Shown one piece after another: positions 10,739-20,665 of a DNA stretch of 64,000 bases; position 1 is the stretch's first letter; each line of letters starts with the position of its first letter. This DNA is from Drosophila persimilis. Lineage: Eukaryota > Arthropoda > Insecta > Diptera > Drosophilidae. The DNA lies in the NCBI RefSeq assembly GCF_003286085.1, contig NW_020825410.1, forward strand, positions 185,001 through 249,000. The letters are read 5' to 3'. Under the pieces are notes generated by a model. That model did no database searches, was not told the DNA's origin, and saw nothing but the letters and a program-made list of their open reading frames with translations. The position numbers and the translations under genes are program-made.

Positions 10739-10940
10739 ACCATAGCTGCCTGTCACTCATCTTCCATCGCAATCATCACAGGCTGTCGCTGCGTCTTCAG
10801 ATCCTCCCTTGCGCACCGTAGGATACCCACTCCACAGTCCAACTGGTTCAAGTTCTAGTTGCGACGACCAAACTGTAGACGGTTTATGTACCGTATGCAA
10901 CCCAGCTTCCTACACATACACACACACACACAGATTAACA
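10739..10940 (+). mobile_element. BEL/Pao LTR fragment (BEL-1), 3' part
   Basis: Starting at ACCATAGCTGCCTG, the sequence matches the last ~200 bp of the complete LTR. It includes a short (CA)n and the terminal ATTAACA, followed by TTTGGTGACCCC. It abuts the N-terminal end of the antisense Rep gene. The first ATG of that Rep frame on the reverse strand lies inside this LTR piece, so the apparent start is chimeric. Confidence 0.8.
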
Positions 10941-13079
10941 TTTGGTGACCCCGACCTTGGTCATCCTTTCAAACTGTCTAACAAGCTACAGTGAAAGGAT
11001 TCGATCTGGACATCAGATTGAAGCAGTCGACAGGAAATCTTCAATAAAAATTTGGCATCAGGCCATACACTTACGGTAGCATCCCCTACCAATAAGTATC
11101 ACTTTGGAAAATCTGACATATTCAGGTTATCAGCCAACAGAAAAACAGCTATAGAATTCGATTACCACCAAGGTAAACAATTTTTGTTGTTACGTGCGTT
11201 CCATAAATTGGAAACAGCACAAATCCCTCCATCCAACACATCACCTGTATCACATCACATCGGAGCGTATCCAGCTGCAAAGCAAATAAAACACTCCCAA
11301 CGGGTCAAAAAGTAATAAGTACAAACAGATAGAATGGATACACATATGGAGGCAGAAGCTGCCGCTACAATGGCAATGGATGTGCAGCAAGAGATTGGTG
11401 AGGAAATATCGAGGTGCATTCTGAACTTTAAAAAAGATTCCCAAGAACGAAAGCAAACGGCCTCTTATTTTCAAACCAAAATATCAGCACTCGAAAATGC
11501 GTGGAATCGCTTCAACAATATCGACTCCAAACTTCGCGATACAGACAAAACGGATGAATACGTAAAATTCCGTGAAGACTTACGTACAACATGTAAGCAA
11601 CACATTACGATCTTTACCGAATGCATGGATAATCTATCACAGACGTCTAGTGCTCGTGGGGAACGTCAAATCGTCTTTAAAGAAAAGCATGAGTATCCTC
11701 TAGTAGATCCCAAAGAAAGCGGTCTGATCCAGCAGCCCTCGAAGGATTACAGCAAACTGCTTTCACTATGTCGCCGACAAAAGTCCATAGTAGAGTCCGT
11801 TAAACGCAATCTGGAACAACTTTCAGAGGCGGAAGGACGCACATCAAGTGATTTGATAAAATCACTATGGTCTCAAGCGCAGGAAGTCCACTTCACAATT
11901 CATGAGGAATATGAGGACCCAGTGGAAGGAGGATATGACATGGAATCCTACCTAACACTGGAAAGTAAGGTCCAAAGAGCATTGGCAAAATCAGCCACAC
12001 CAAACACGGATAACGTGCATCTTCCACGCATCAGCATCATAAAGTTTGATGGGGATCTATTAAAATGGACCCAGTTCTTCGATCTTTTCTCATGCATGGT
12101 GCATGAGACCAACATGCCTACGGTGAAAAAGATGTGGTATCTTAAAACCACCGTTACCGGCGAGGCAGAAAGATTGATTCGACATAACGATCTAAAGGAA
12201 GAAAATTATGAAGCCGCTTGGGAAATACTAGTTGACGCATACAACAATCCCAGAGATGTTTCGAACACGGTACAGAACCGCTTCCTCAATCACCAAACAA
12301 TTAACGACGATCCCAAGTCATTAAAAGAGTTGTATATAACAACCATAGAATCCCTTGCATCACTGAAGGGATTGGGCATCAATATATCTACATGGGATCC
12401 GATATTGATTGCCATTATCAGAAACAAACTGGATGTAACAAATAAGGCCTTGTATGAGCAATCATTAGGAAGCTCAAAGAACATTCAGGCGCTGGATACG
12501 ATGCTTCAGTTCTTGGATCAAAAAATTCGGGTTCTAGGAACCAGTAAGAAGCCACCAGCATCAAGGAGAGAGCCAAAAGGCACGACATGCGCATCAGCAA
12601 ACACAGGGAGAACGCGAGCACCCTTATGCAAAAAAGCAAGCCATTGGCTCTACGGATGCGAAGAATTTCGCTCCAAATCTCCATCAGAACGACTAAATTG
12701 GGTACAAAAACAAAAAATGTGCGTTAATTGTTTTAGAACAAATCACAAAACAAACGCATGCCCTGGTCGAAACTGCTTCAAGTGTGACAAGAAGCACAAC
12801 ACGATGCTATATTTGGAAACAGCATCAGGCGCAGCTACAGAATCAAGAGGCCCGACGGTTGGTGCAGCAAGTAACAATAGTTACAATCTTCTGGGCACAG
12901 CAAAGGTGGCAGAATAAGCCAACAACGGGCAGGTTGCTAATTTCAGAGCACTGCTAGATTCAGGATCACAGATAAACTTGATCTCTGAACGAAATGTGCT
13001 CATGAAATCCCTTCACAATGGTTTTACGCAAAGAATTGAAGCTTTCGTATTACCACCGATAATAGCTGATCAACCAGCT
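10941..13079 (+). mobile_element. BEL/Pao element (BEL-1) internal region, interrupted by LOA-A
   Basis: This stretch runs from the primer-binding site (TGGTGACCCCGACC just after the LTR) through an untranslated leader and gag. It ends in the protease region at CAACCAGCT, where LOA-A begins. Compared with the 58.8-61.8-kb copy, ~100 bp are missing in the protease coding part (GAACGA|AATGTGCTC at about 12990). The same deletion is present at 19220 and 25490, so those copies descend from this arrangement. Confidence 0.8.
11334..12917 (+). CDS. BEL/Pao gag protein (longest copy in the window)
   Basis: The frame of 527 codons starts at MDTHMEAEAA and forms the capsid-like polyprotein that packages BEL RNA. 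Features in order are an N-terminal helical region, the conserved HLPRISIIKFDGDLLKWTQF block typical of BEL/Pao gag, a central domain (GEAERLIRH, AWEILVDAYNNP) and zinc knuckles CVNCFRTNHKTNAC and CFKCDKKHNTML. The first knuckle has lost a CTF triplet compared with LCTFCKKASHW in other copies. The frame ends early at a TAA where intact copies read on into protease (LLDSGSQINL). This is the only gag here without the early stop near residue 112 seen in the later copies. It is probably non-functional because the rest of pol is broken. Confidence 0.75.
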   Translation: MDTHMEAEAAATMAMDVQQEIGEEISRCILNFKKDSQERKQTASYFQTKISALENAWNRFNNIDSKLRDTDKTDEYVKFREDLRTTCKQHITIFTECMDNLSQTSSARGERQIVFKEKHEYPLVDPKESGLIQQPSKDYSKLLSLCRRQKSIVESVKRNLEQLSEAEGRTSSDLIKSLWSQAQEVHFTIHEEYEDPVEGGYDMESYLTLESKVQRALAKSATPNTDNVHLPRISIIKFDGDLLKWTQFFDLFSCMVHETNMPTVKKMWYLKTTVTGEAERLIRHNDLKEENYEAAWEILVDAYNNPRDVSNTVQNRFLNHQTINDDPKSLKELYITTIESLASLKGLGINISTWDPILIAIIRNKLDVTNKALYEQSLGSSKNIQALDTMLQFLDQKIRVLGTSKKPPASRREPKGTTCASANTGRTRAPLCKKASHWLYGCEEFRSKSPSERLNWVQKQKMCVNCFRTNHKTNACPGRNCFKCDKKHNTMLYLETASGAATESRGPTVGAASNNSYNLLGTAKVAE

Positions 13080-13301
13080 TGTGGTGCTTGTGGTGCCGCC
13101 TCGTATAAGTAGCTCACACACTCCCCTATCCCTACACACTACCTACCCACATCCCAACCACCCACATTCAGCTCACACCGGGCCGGACTAAGAGTGTTAT
13201 TCGACCCGTGCCGAGAGTCAGCCTGGCTGGGGGCCCGGTATATAAAACTAGCCCAGTCGTTAACGGAGAGCTCAGGGACTTGGAAGCCCCCTGTTCTAAG
13301 T

Positions 13302-14457
13302 ATGCCTTATCCGGGCAACGTGGATCTCTGCCCGGACGGACCGTACCCCTTCTCTGCAGCTCGTGGGAAAAGAATGGAAGAATTTAAAAACAAACAAAAT
13401 GAGTCTGGCACTCCCCAAATGCCAACAGGGAGCAATCCCAAACAGGGGAAGGCAGCGGCCCAAAGGCCTGGCCCGACCCGCAAATCAGCAGGGAAAACCT
13501 GCTCGGCGGAAGATGCTAGGGAGAGCCCAAAGGGGTCCCATCCCGGTGTCGGGGTGGGTGGTGAATTGGCTCCCAAAACCGATACCTTGGCAGAGTGGCT
13601 ATGCAATCCTGCGGCTGCTCTGCCTGCTGGTAAAGTGGCGGGTGATGAGTCACCATCTACTAGTGTCCAAGCCAAATCTTTTACATATGCCGATAGAAGG
13701 AGTGCTGGCAACATACTCCGTCGGCAGAACGCAAGCCAGATGTCCAGCCCGACGGACAAATGGATAAAGAAGGTTGAGTGGGCCTCGAAGGTGCTGCCGA
13801 ACTTTGGCAAGGAAGCACCGAAGAAGGAAGCCCCTCAGCAAAAAAGGCAGCGCTCGCAGGAGACTCTGGGGCCGACACCGAAGCGCTCCAGAGTGCTGCC
13901 TAACGCATCGTTCGCGCAGATTGCCAGACTTGAGACTTGTAGACTGGAGCGAAGTGCCCAGTAGACCAAGGGCGAGAGTCTGGGTGCCCGCCTCCATGAA
14001 GGAGCCGGAGCGCATCCTAAAAATGCTGCAAAGATGCAACCCCCACCTCCCAACAGCGGATTGGAAAGTGGTCAAAGTTGAGACGACACAGGGCCCCACA
14101 AACCAGGCGGTGGTCGTCCTCAACAAAGAGTCGCTGGCCCCGATTGAGGCTGCCAAAGGCGAGCTCAATTTTGGGTTCAGCTCTGTGACCGTAAAGGTCT
14201 ACAAGTCGGATGCGGCGGCCGAGGCACGTCCTGTCCACAAGCCAGTCGAGCAGGACGCTGCCTCGAAGATCGAAGCACCCGACGATCACACAGAGATAGA
14301 CCCAGAGGGCTACTCCACCGATGGCACGCTGAGATGCGACTTCGAGGCGATGTGTTGCCACGAGGAAGTCGAGGACGATCCCGATGCCGACATTACAGTG
14401 GTGGAGAACACTAAGGATGTCCCTGAGGCTCCTTCAGATCAATCTCCACCACTGTAA
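13302..14457 (+). pseudogene. LOA-A ORF1 (nucleic-acid binding protein), frameshifted
   Basis: The likely start is the ATG of MPYPGNVDLCPDG at 13302. The first frame runs to 13964 and is rich in Pro, Lys and Ser. The second frame takes over near 13930 with DWSEVPSRPRARVWVPASM and continues with ILKMLQRCNPHLPTADWKVV to the stop at 14457. The second half aligns with ORF1 of LOA-B (KLLQRQNADVPTADWRIL), which shows that the two frames belong to one protein. The frameshift is shared by all LOA-A copies, so it predates the duplications. No zinc knuckle is visible. Confidence 0.7.
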
Positions 14458-17400
14458 AGCAGCATCCGCTGCTCTTATACTCCGCCTCGAAGAGAGCGGA
14501 GCAGACGTAGCCCTGATCCAGGAACCTTGGATAGTGGGAGACAAGGTTTGTGGACTAGGGTCGAAGGAGTACAAGATAATTGTAGCTCAACATGAAGGTA
14601 AAACCCGCACCTGCATTCTCGCCAGAAAGCACCTTAATATCTTTCTGCCCCATAATTATAGCGATAGCGACAACACGGCGGCAAGCCTAGAGCTGAAAGG
14701 GACACATCTAAGTCTGATGTCGTCCTACATGGCCCATGAGGGAAACGATCCTCCCAACGACCTTGCTCGCAAACTAGCCAGCGACAGCGAGAGGTCGGAC
14801 ATAGACCTATTAATAGGTTGCGATGCCAACGCTCATTATGCCCTGACACAAAAGACGACCTAGATCGCCTAGTGAACAGGTTCACAGAGGCATGCAACAA
14901 AGCCTTCGCGGCTTTGCAGCATGCCCCTCTAGCAAACCTAGGGGGAAAAAGAAACCCCCCTGGTGGTCAAAACAAATAGACATCCTACGTAAAAGCTGCA
15001 GGACCCTCTTCAACAGGGCCAAAAGCGCGAACGAGGAGAGCCACTGGGCAGACTATAAAATCAGTCTGTCACTATATAAAAAGGAAACAAGGAAAGCAAA
15101 AAGGGCCTCTTGGCAAAAATTTTGCTCGGAAATTGAGGAAACGTCAGAGGCCGCAAGGCTTCGCAAGATTCTCTCAAAAACTAACCCCTCGGTAGGGTAT
15201 CTTAAAAGGAATGACGGCACGTGGACTAACTCCAGTGAGGAGTCCCTGCACATTCTACTAGACACACATTTTCCAGGGTGCACAACCATCGAGACGGCAC
15301 ATCTTCCAGGAGAGGGACCGGTAACCTCGATGGATCACATCCTCACAAAACGTAACATAAGCTGGGCAATAAACAGCTTCAACCCGTTCAAATCGCCAGG
15401 CCCAGACCAGGTAATCCCGGCCCAACTTCAGAAGGCCGGGGATACGGCCATCAACTGGCTACAAGGTATCTTCAGGAAGATACTGGCTGTGGGTACAATC
15501 CCGCGAACATGGCTTAAGGCAAAGATAGTCTTCATTCCCAAAGCTGGGAAAGCCTCGCAGTCAGCTGCAAAAGACTTTAGACCAATCAGCCTGTCGTCCT
15601 TCCTCCTCAAAACCTTTGAGAGACTCGTCGGGCTGCAACTGAGGACAACTATACACCCTCAGTTGCTGTCAGGCGCACAGCATGCCTACCGGAAAGGAAA
15701 CGGCTCTTCATGAAGTGATCTCAGCGGTAGAGAAATCTCTGCATCACAAAGAGTACTCACTCATAGCCTTTCTCGATATTGAGGGAGCTTTCAACAACGT
15801 TGTACCGGGTGCCATTACAGAAGCCCTGACTGACCTGGGGGGTGGACCGTCACTTGGTGATGCTCATTGATCGATTGCTCACATGCAGGACGGTGACATC
15901 ATCGATGGGATCGTCCGCCCAGTCAAGGTATGTCAACAGAGGCACCCCGCAAGGTAGTGTCCTGTCTCCTCTTCTGTGGAACATAGCAGTCAACAAGATT
16001 CTATGTGACCTAGAGGGGGGGGGGGCTGCAAAGTCGTGGCCTATGCGGACGATGTTGCGATTATCTTCTCGGGGAAATACCCCCAAACACTGTGCGACTT
16101 AATGTCCACAAAGCTAGCGCAACTGTCGGATTGGAAAGAATCGCGCGGTCTGGGAGTAAATCCCTCAAAAACGGAACTCGTACTATTCACAAATAAATAC
16201 AAGGTCCCGACCCTCAACCCTACAATACTACAAGGATGCAGGCTCTCCTTTAGCGACAATGCCAGTTACTTAGGGTTGGTAATTGACAAGAAGCTTAGCT
16301 GGAACCTGAATGTCAAAGACAGAGTGAAGAAGGCAATGACTGCACTCTATACATGCAAAAAAGCTATTGGGCTAAGATGGGGTATGATCCCAAGCATAGT
16401 CCAATGGATATATCAAGCTATAGTGAGACCAATACTACTCTACGGAGTTACGGTGTGGTGGCCGGCCCTATCAAAAAGGGCGATCACCAAGCAACTGGGC
16501 AAAGTCCAGCGGACTGCCGCCCTATGCATCAGCGGAGCTCTTCGCACCACCCCAAATGATGCGCTAAATGCCATCCTATGCCTACAGAGCCTTGACCTCG
16601 CAGGAAAGGAACGGGCAGAAGCAGCAGCAATACGTCTAAGAGACTCAGATCAATGGGTGACACAGTGCATAGGTCACTCAGCCATATTAAATAATATCAG
16701 TACCGTCCCCTCAAAAACAGACTACCAAGTTCCAAGAGAGTATACAGACACTCCCTTCGACACAATCATCCCTCACAGAGACGAATGGCTCGAGGGACTC
16801 CCAGGCCCAGATGGGGCCATAAACATCTTCACAGATGGATCAAAGCTGGACGACAGAGTCGGAGGGGGAATCTACTCTGAACAGCTAAACATAAGGCATT
16901 CCTTCAGACTCCCAGATCATTGCAGTGTCTTTCAAGCGGAAGTCATAGCAATCAGGGAGGCTCTAGACTGCCTACAAGCGGCTGCCGTCACGGCAACCAA
17001 GCTAAACATTTATAGCGACAGCCAGGCTGCGATCAAATCGCTAAGCGCGATTTCGGCCACCGTGGCAGACTGCCGCAAATCTCTGCACGAGATGGCTCAG
17101 CAATTTGCTATTAGCCTAATTTGGGTCCCGGGCCACCGGGACATCGAGGGCAACTGTATAGCGGACGAGCTGGCCAGATCTGGCACTACAATCCCCCTTC
17201 TCCAAGACAAGGAGGATATCTGTATGCCAATGGCCACCTGTAAGCTCATTATTAGGGAGCAATACAAGCGACTAAAAAACGATATGTGGCAAACAGTGCC
17301 ACGATGTCGCACAACTCGGCAAACATGGCCGACCATGGACATGAAGCGCACCTCCGAGCTCCTCAAGTTAAGCAGGAAAAGGTGCAGCGTAGTCACACGT

Positions 17401-17655
17401 TCCCTCACGGGACACTGGCTAATAGGCACCCACGCTAACAGGCTGGGGGCCCCACATAACGATTTTTGTCGCAGCTGTAGAGACGAGGAAGAGGAGGAGA
17501 CAGTGGAACATCTGTTCTGCTCCTGCCCAGCTCTCAGCAGAAGAAGGCTACAGCACCTGGGCTCAGCCTTTCTACACGACATCTCACAGATGTCCAAACT
17601 ATGTCCCAGGAGGATAGCGAACTTTGTGAGAGCATCTGGATGGGATAATTGCTGA
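14417..17655 (+). pseudogene. LOA-A ORF2 (endonuclease, reverse transcriptase, RNase H), copy 1, broken
   Basis: The start is the ATG of MSLRLLQINLHHCK at 14417, overlapping ORF1 by 41 bases. The endonuclease has IQEPW and GCDANAH, then is cut by a deletion at about 14835. The reverse transcriptase begins with FKSPGPDQVIPAQL. Frames break at about 15700 (AYRKGNGSS stop), at 15840 (a G run) and at 16015-16025 (11 G). The last part from 16036 is a 539-codon open frame with AYADDVAII, RNase H residues in IFTDGSK, FQAEVIAI, YSDSQAA and CIADELA, and a C-C-H-C finger (CRSCRDEEEEETVEHLFCSC). It encodes the machinery for target-primed reverse transcription but is not intact. Confidence 0.75.
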
Positions 17656-17754
17656 CAGGAAGTCTCACAACGCAGGAAGGAAATGATCCTATGCGGTATC
17701 ACAACGGGCCGAAACCGGCCTAAGTGTGACGGGCTGCGAGCGAGCCCGGCAGCC

Positions 17755-17774
17755 GCCTCAACCTAACCTAACCT
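17755..17774 (+). repeat. LOA-A 3' tail of CCTAA-type repeats
   Basis: The element ends in AACCTAACCTAACCTA, that is, three CCTAA units. The same tail is at 24030-24044 and 33431-33445, and a related one ends LOA-B at 51765-51785. The tail marks the 3' boundary and may be used in priming. The unit equals the arthropod telomere repeat TTAGG on the other strand. Confidence 0.75.
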
Positions 17775-18146
17775 ATGTGGACTTCATGGAAGAGTATGAA
17801 GGACTAGGACATATGAAGATTGTGCCAGCATTAAAAGTTCCCAAAAGGCACTACTTCATTCCACATCATTGTGTACTCAAACCTGAGAGCACCACCACAA
17901 AGCTTCGGGTAGTGTTCGATGCATCATGCAAATCAACAAGCGGGAAATCTTTGAACGACATTCTGCAGGCTGGACCCACCGTTCAGAGCGAACTTATGTC
18001 CATTCTGCTACGATTTCGAATTCATAAGTACGTATTCACAGCGGACATAGAAAAGATGTACCGGCAAGTGTGGATGAATCCGGAGGATCAATTCCATCAG
18101 ATGATAGTCTGGAGAAACAATCCATCCGAAGAGATCCTATACCTAT
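17775..18146 (+). pseudogene. BEL reverse transcriptase fragment (N-terminal fingers/palm)
   Basis: About 124 codons read through the start of BEL/Pao reverse transcriptase: YVDFMEEYEGLGHM, HYFIPHHCVLK, RVVFDASCKS and FTADIEKMYRQV, where DIEKMY holds the first catalytic aspartate. It ends at EEILYL, where the sequence switches to antisense Rep through the shared bases ATACCTATA. The palm motif with the remaining aspartates is absent. Confidence 0.8.
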
Positions 18147-18316
18147 AATCGAAATAACTAGCACAAGTAACTGGATCTGCCCTGATAAGTCGCTTCTTTT
18201 TGGTGTAGGGTAGATTCATTGCTTCTTCTTCGCTAATGATCTCCCTATCTACGTTTTTTTTTAGCAAAACAAGCAACTCTGGCCACCGCGTTTCAGCAGC
18301 AGACAGAGTAATGAAA
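18147..18316 (-). pseudogene. Helentron Rep fragment (short, antisense to BEL)
   Basis: About 170 bp encode FITLSAAETRWPELLVLL and EEAMNLPYTKKKRLIRADP on the reverse strand. They match the Rep catalytic region of 7970-10738. It is bounded by the BEL RT piece on one side and a DINE insertion on the other. In this piece the local frame is intact, so it preserves codons that are frameshifted in the longer copies. Confidence 0.8.
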
Positions 18317-18958
18317 CGAGGGGGAACGTTGTGAGTTGCTGCGGACACCGCAATTCTACAGTTATACCCGATACTAAGTCAGTATGGCTCTCCTCCGGCA
18401 GACGCCGCTAATATTAAACGACACGACAAAGAGTGCGTGCGAGAGAGACAGAAAATCAGTCTGAGCGTGACGTCGGACGCTGCGTAGCCAGTGCAAATTG
18501 ATTTGTTCCTTTTGGCTATAAAAATGATCTGATCTGATCCAGATTCAGCAATCTGATAGATATGGTCGTTCTCTATGATTCTGCGTTTTTAGTTTTCTCG
18601 AATGTGTAATATTGTGGATGCAACAGATTTTCGTCCTTTGTGGGGGCGGAAGGGGGTGGGGCGAAATTTTGAGATATACGTTTTATAGTGAGATCTAACA
18701 GGAGTGCGGATACTAAATTTGGTTACTCTAGCCCTAATAGTCCCTGAGATTTGTGAATATCCCCAGATTTGCATCCTTTGCGGGGGCGGAAGGGGGTGTG
18801 GCGAAATTTTGAAACAAACTCGTCTCGGTCCGATATATTAGGAGTGTGGATACCAAATTTGGTTGCTCTAGCTTTTATAGTCTCTGAGATCTAGGCGCTA
18901 ATATTTTACTCTAAGCAAAGCCGCCTATGCTACGTGTGTGTTAGAGAGAGACAGGGCG
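18317..18958 (-). mobile_element. DINE-1 repeat, reverse, truncated
   Basis: The reverse repeat starts CGAGGGGGAACG with the hairpin, then AGTATCGGGTATA in reverse. It runs only into the middle of the repeat, ending at GAGACAGGGCG before the core. It sits exactly after TAATGAAA of the Rep gene, which reads on to TCATTACTCTG in the uninterrupted copies. It was therefore inserted into Rep. Its far end joins BEL gag at a non-element junction. Confidence 0.8.
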
Positions 18959-18960
18959 CA

Positions 18961-19308
18961 TGTTTTGCGAATCACAAAACAAACGCATGCCCTGGTCGAA
19001 ACTGCTTCAAGTGTGACAAGAAGCACAACACGATGCTATATTTGGAAACAGCATCAGGCGCAGCTACAGAATCAAGAGGCCCGACGGTTGGTGCAGCAAG
19101 AAACAATAGTTACAATCTTCTGGGCACAGCAAAGGTGGCAGAATAAGCCAACAACGGGCAGGTTGATAATTTCAGAGCACTGCTAGATTCAGGATCACAG
19201 ATAAACTTGATCTCTGAACGAAATGTGCTCATGAAATCCCTTCACAATGGTTTTACGCAAAGAATTTAAGCTTTCGTATTACCACAGATAATAGCTGATC
19301 AACCAGCT
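18961..19308 (+). pseudogene. BEL gag/protease fragment, tandem unit 2
   Basis: This begins inside the zinc-knuckle region (ATCACAAAACAAACGC) and reaches CAACCAGCT, the LOA-A insertion point. It carries the same early stop and the same ~100-bp protease deletion as 12741-13079. The DINE|gag junction on its left is the point where the tandem duplication closed. Confidence 0.8.
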
Positions 19309-19530
19309 TGTAGTGCTTGTGGTGCCGCCTCGTATAAGTAGCTCACACACTCCCCTATCCCTACACACTACCTACCCACATCCCAACCCCCCACATTCAG
19401 CTCACACCGGGCCGGACTAAGAGTGTTATTCGACCCGTGCCGAGAGTCAGCCTGGCTGGGGGCCCGGTATATAAAACTAGCCCAGTCGTTAACGGAGAGC
19501 TCAGGGACTTGGCAGCCCCCTGTTCTAAGT

Positions 19531-20665
19531 ATGCCTTATCCGGGCAACGTGGATCTCTGCCCGGACGGTCCGTACCCCTTCTCTGCAGCTCGCGGGAAAA
19601 GAATTGAAGAATTTAAAAACAAACAAAATGAGTCTGGCACTCCCCAAATGCCAACAGGGAGCAATCCCAAACAGGGGAAGGCAGCGGCCCAAAGGCCTGG
19701 CCCGACCCGCAAATCAGCAGGGAAAACCTGCGCGGCGGAAGATGCTAGGGAGAGCCCAAAGGGGTCCCATCCCGGTGTCGGGGTGGGTTGTGAATTGGCT
19801 CCCAAAACCGATACCTTGGCAGAGTGGCTATGCAATCCTGCGGCTGCTCTGCCTGCTGGTAAAGTGGCGGGTGATGAGTCACCATCTACTAGTGTCCAAG
19901 CCAAATCTTTTACATATGCCGATAGAAGGAGTGCTGGCAACACTCGGGCGTCCAGCCCGACGGACAAATGGATAAAGAAGGTTGAGTGGGCCTCGAAGGT
20001 GCTGCCGAACTTTGGCAAGGAAGCACCGAAGAAGGAAGCCCCTCAGCAAAAAAGGCAGCGCTCGCAGGAGACTCTGGGGCCGACACCGAAGCGCTCCAGA
20101 GTGCTGCCTAACGCATCGTTCGCGCAGATTGCCAGACTTGAGACTTGTAGACTGGAGCGAAGTGCCCAGTAGACCAAGGGCGAGAGTCTGGGTGCCCGCC
20201 TCCATGAAGGAGCCGGAGCGCATCCTAAAAATGCTGCAAAGATGCAACCCCCACCTCCCAACAGCGGATTGGAAAGTGGTCAAAGTTGAGACGACACAGG
20301 GCCCCACAAACCAGGCGGTGGTCGTCCTCAACAAAGAGTCGCTGGCCCCGATTGAGGCTGCCAAAGGCGAGCTCAATTTTGGGTTCAGCTCTGTGACCGT
20401 AAAGGTCTACAAGTCGGATGCGGCGGCCGAGGCACGTCCTGTCCACAAGCCAGTCGAGCAGGACGCTGCCTCGGAGATCGAAGCACCCGACGATCACACA
20501 GAGATAGACCCAGAGGGCTACTCCACCGATGGCACGCTGAGATGCGACTTCGAGGCGATGTGTTGCCACGAGGAAGTCGAGGACGATCCGGATGCCGACA
20601 TTACAGTGGTGGAGAACACTAAGGATGTCCCTGAGGCTCCTTCAGATCAATCTCCACCACTGTAA
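19531..20665 (+). pseudogene. LOA-A ORF1, copy 2
   Basis: The arrangement matches copy 1: an ATG at 19531, a first frame to 20172, and a second frame to 20665 carrying VWVPASMKEPERILKMLQ. It differs from copy 1 by a 21-bp gap near 19940, where NILRRQNASQM is replaced by NTRAS. The ORF1 frameshift is shared. Confidence 0.7.

Larger units (their letters stand above)
13080..17774 (+). mobile_element. LOA-clade LINE, family LOA-A, copy 1
   Basis: A 4.7-kb non-LTR retrotransposon is inserted in the BEL element. ORF1 and ORF2 overlap, ORF2 ends in RNase H and the 3' end is CAACCTAACCTAACCTA. That architecture fits the LOA clade (LOA, Bilbo, Baggins relatives). BEL resumes at TATGTGGACTTC. About 470 bp of BEL present at 60957-61430 are missing at this site, so the insertion was accompanied by a target deletion or followed by one. 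A TATATAAAA block near 13240 lies in the 5' region. This copy has a private ~345-bp deletion in the endonuclease but keeps the RT-RNase H linker lost in the other copies. Confidence 0.8.
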
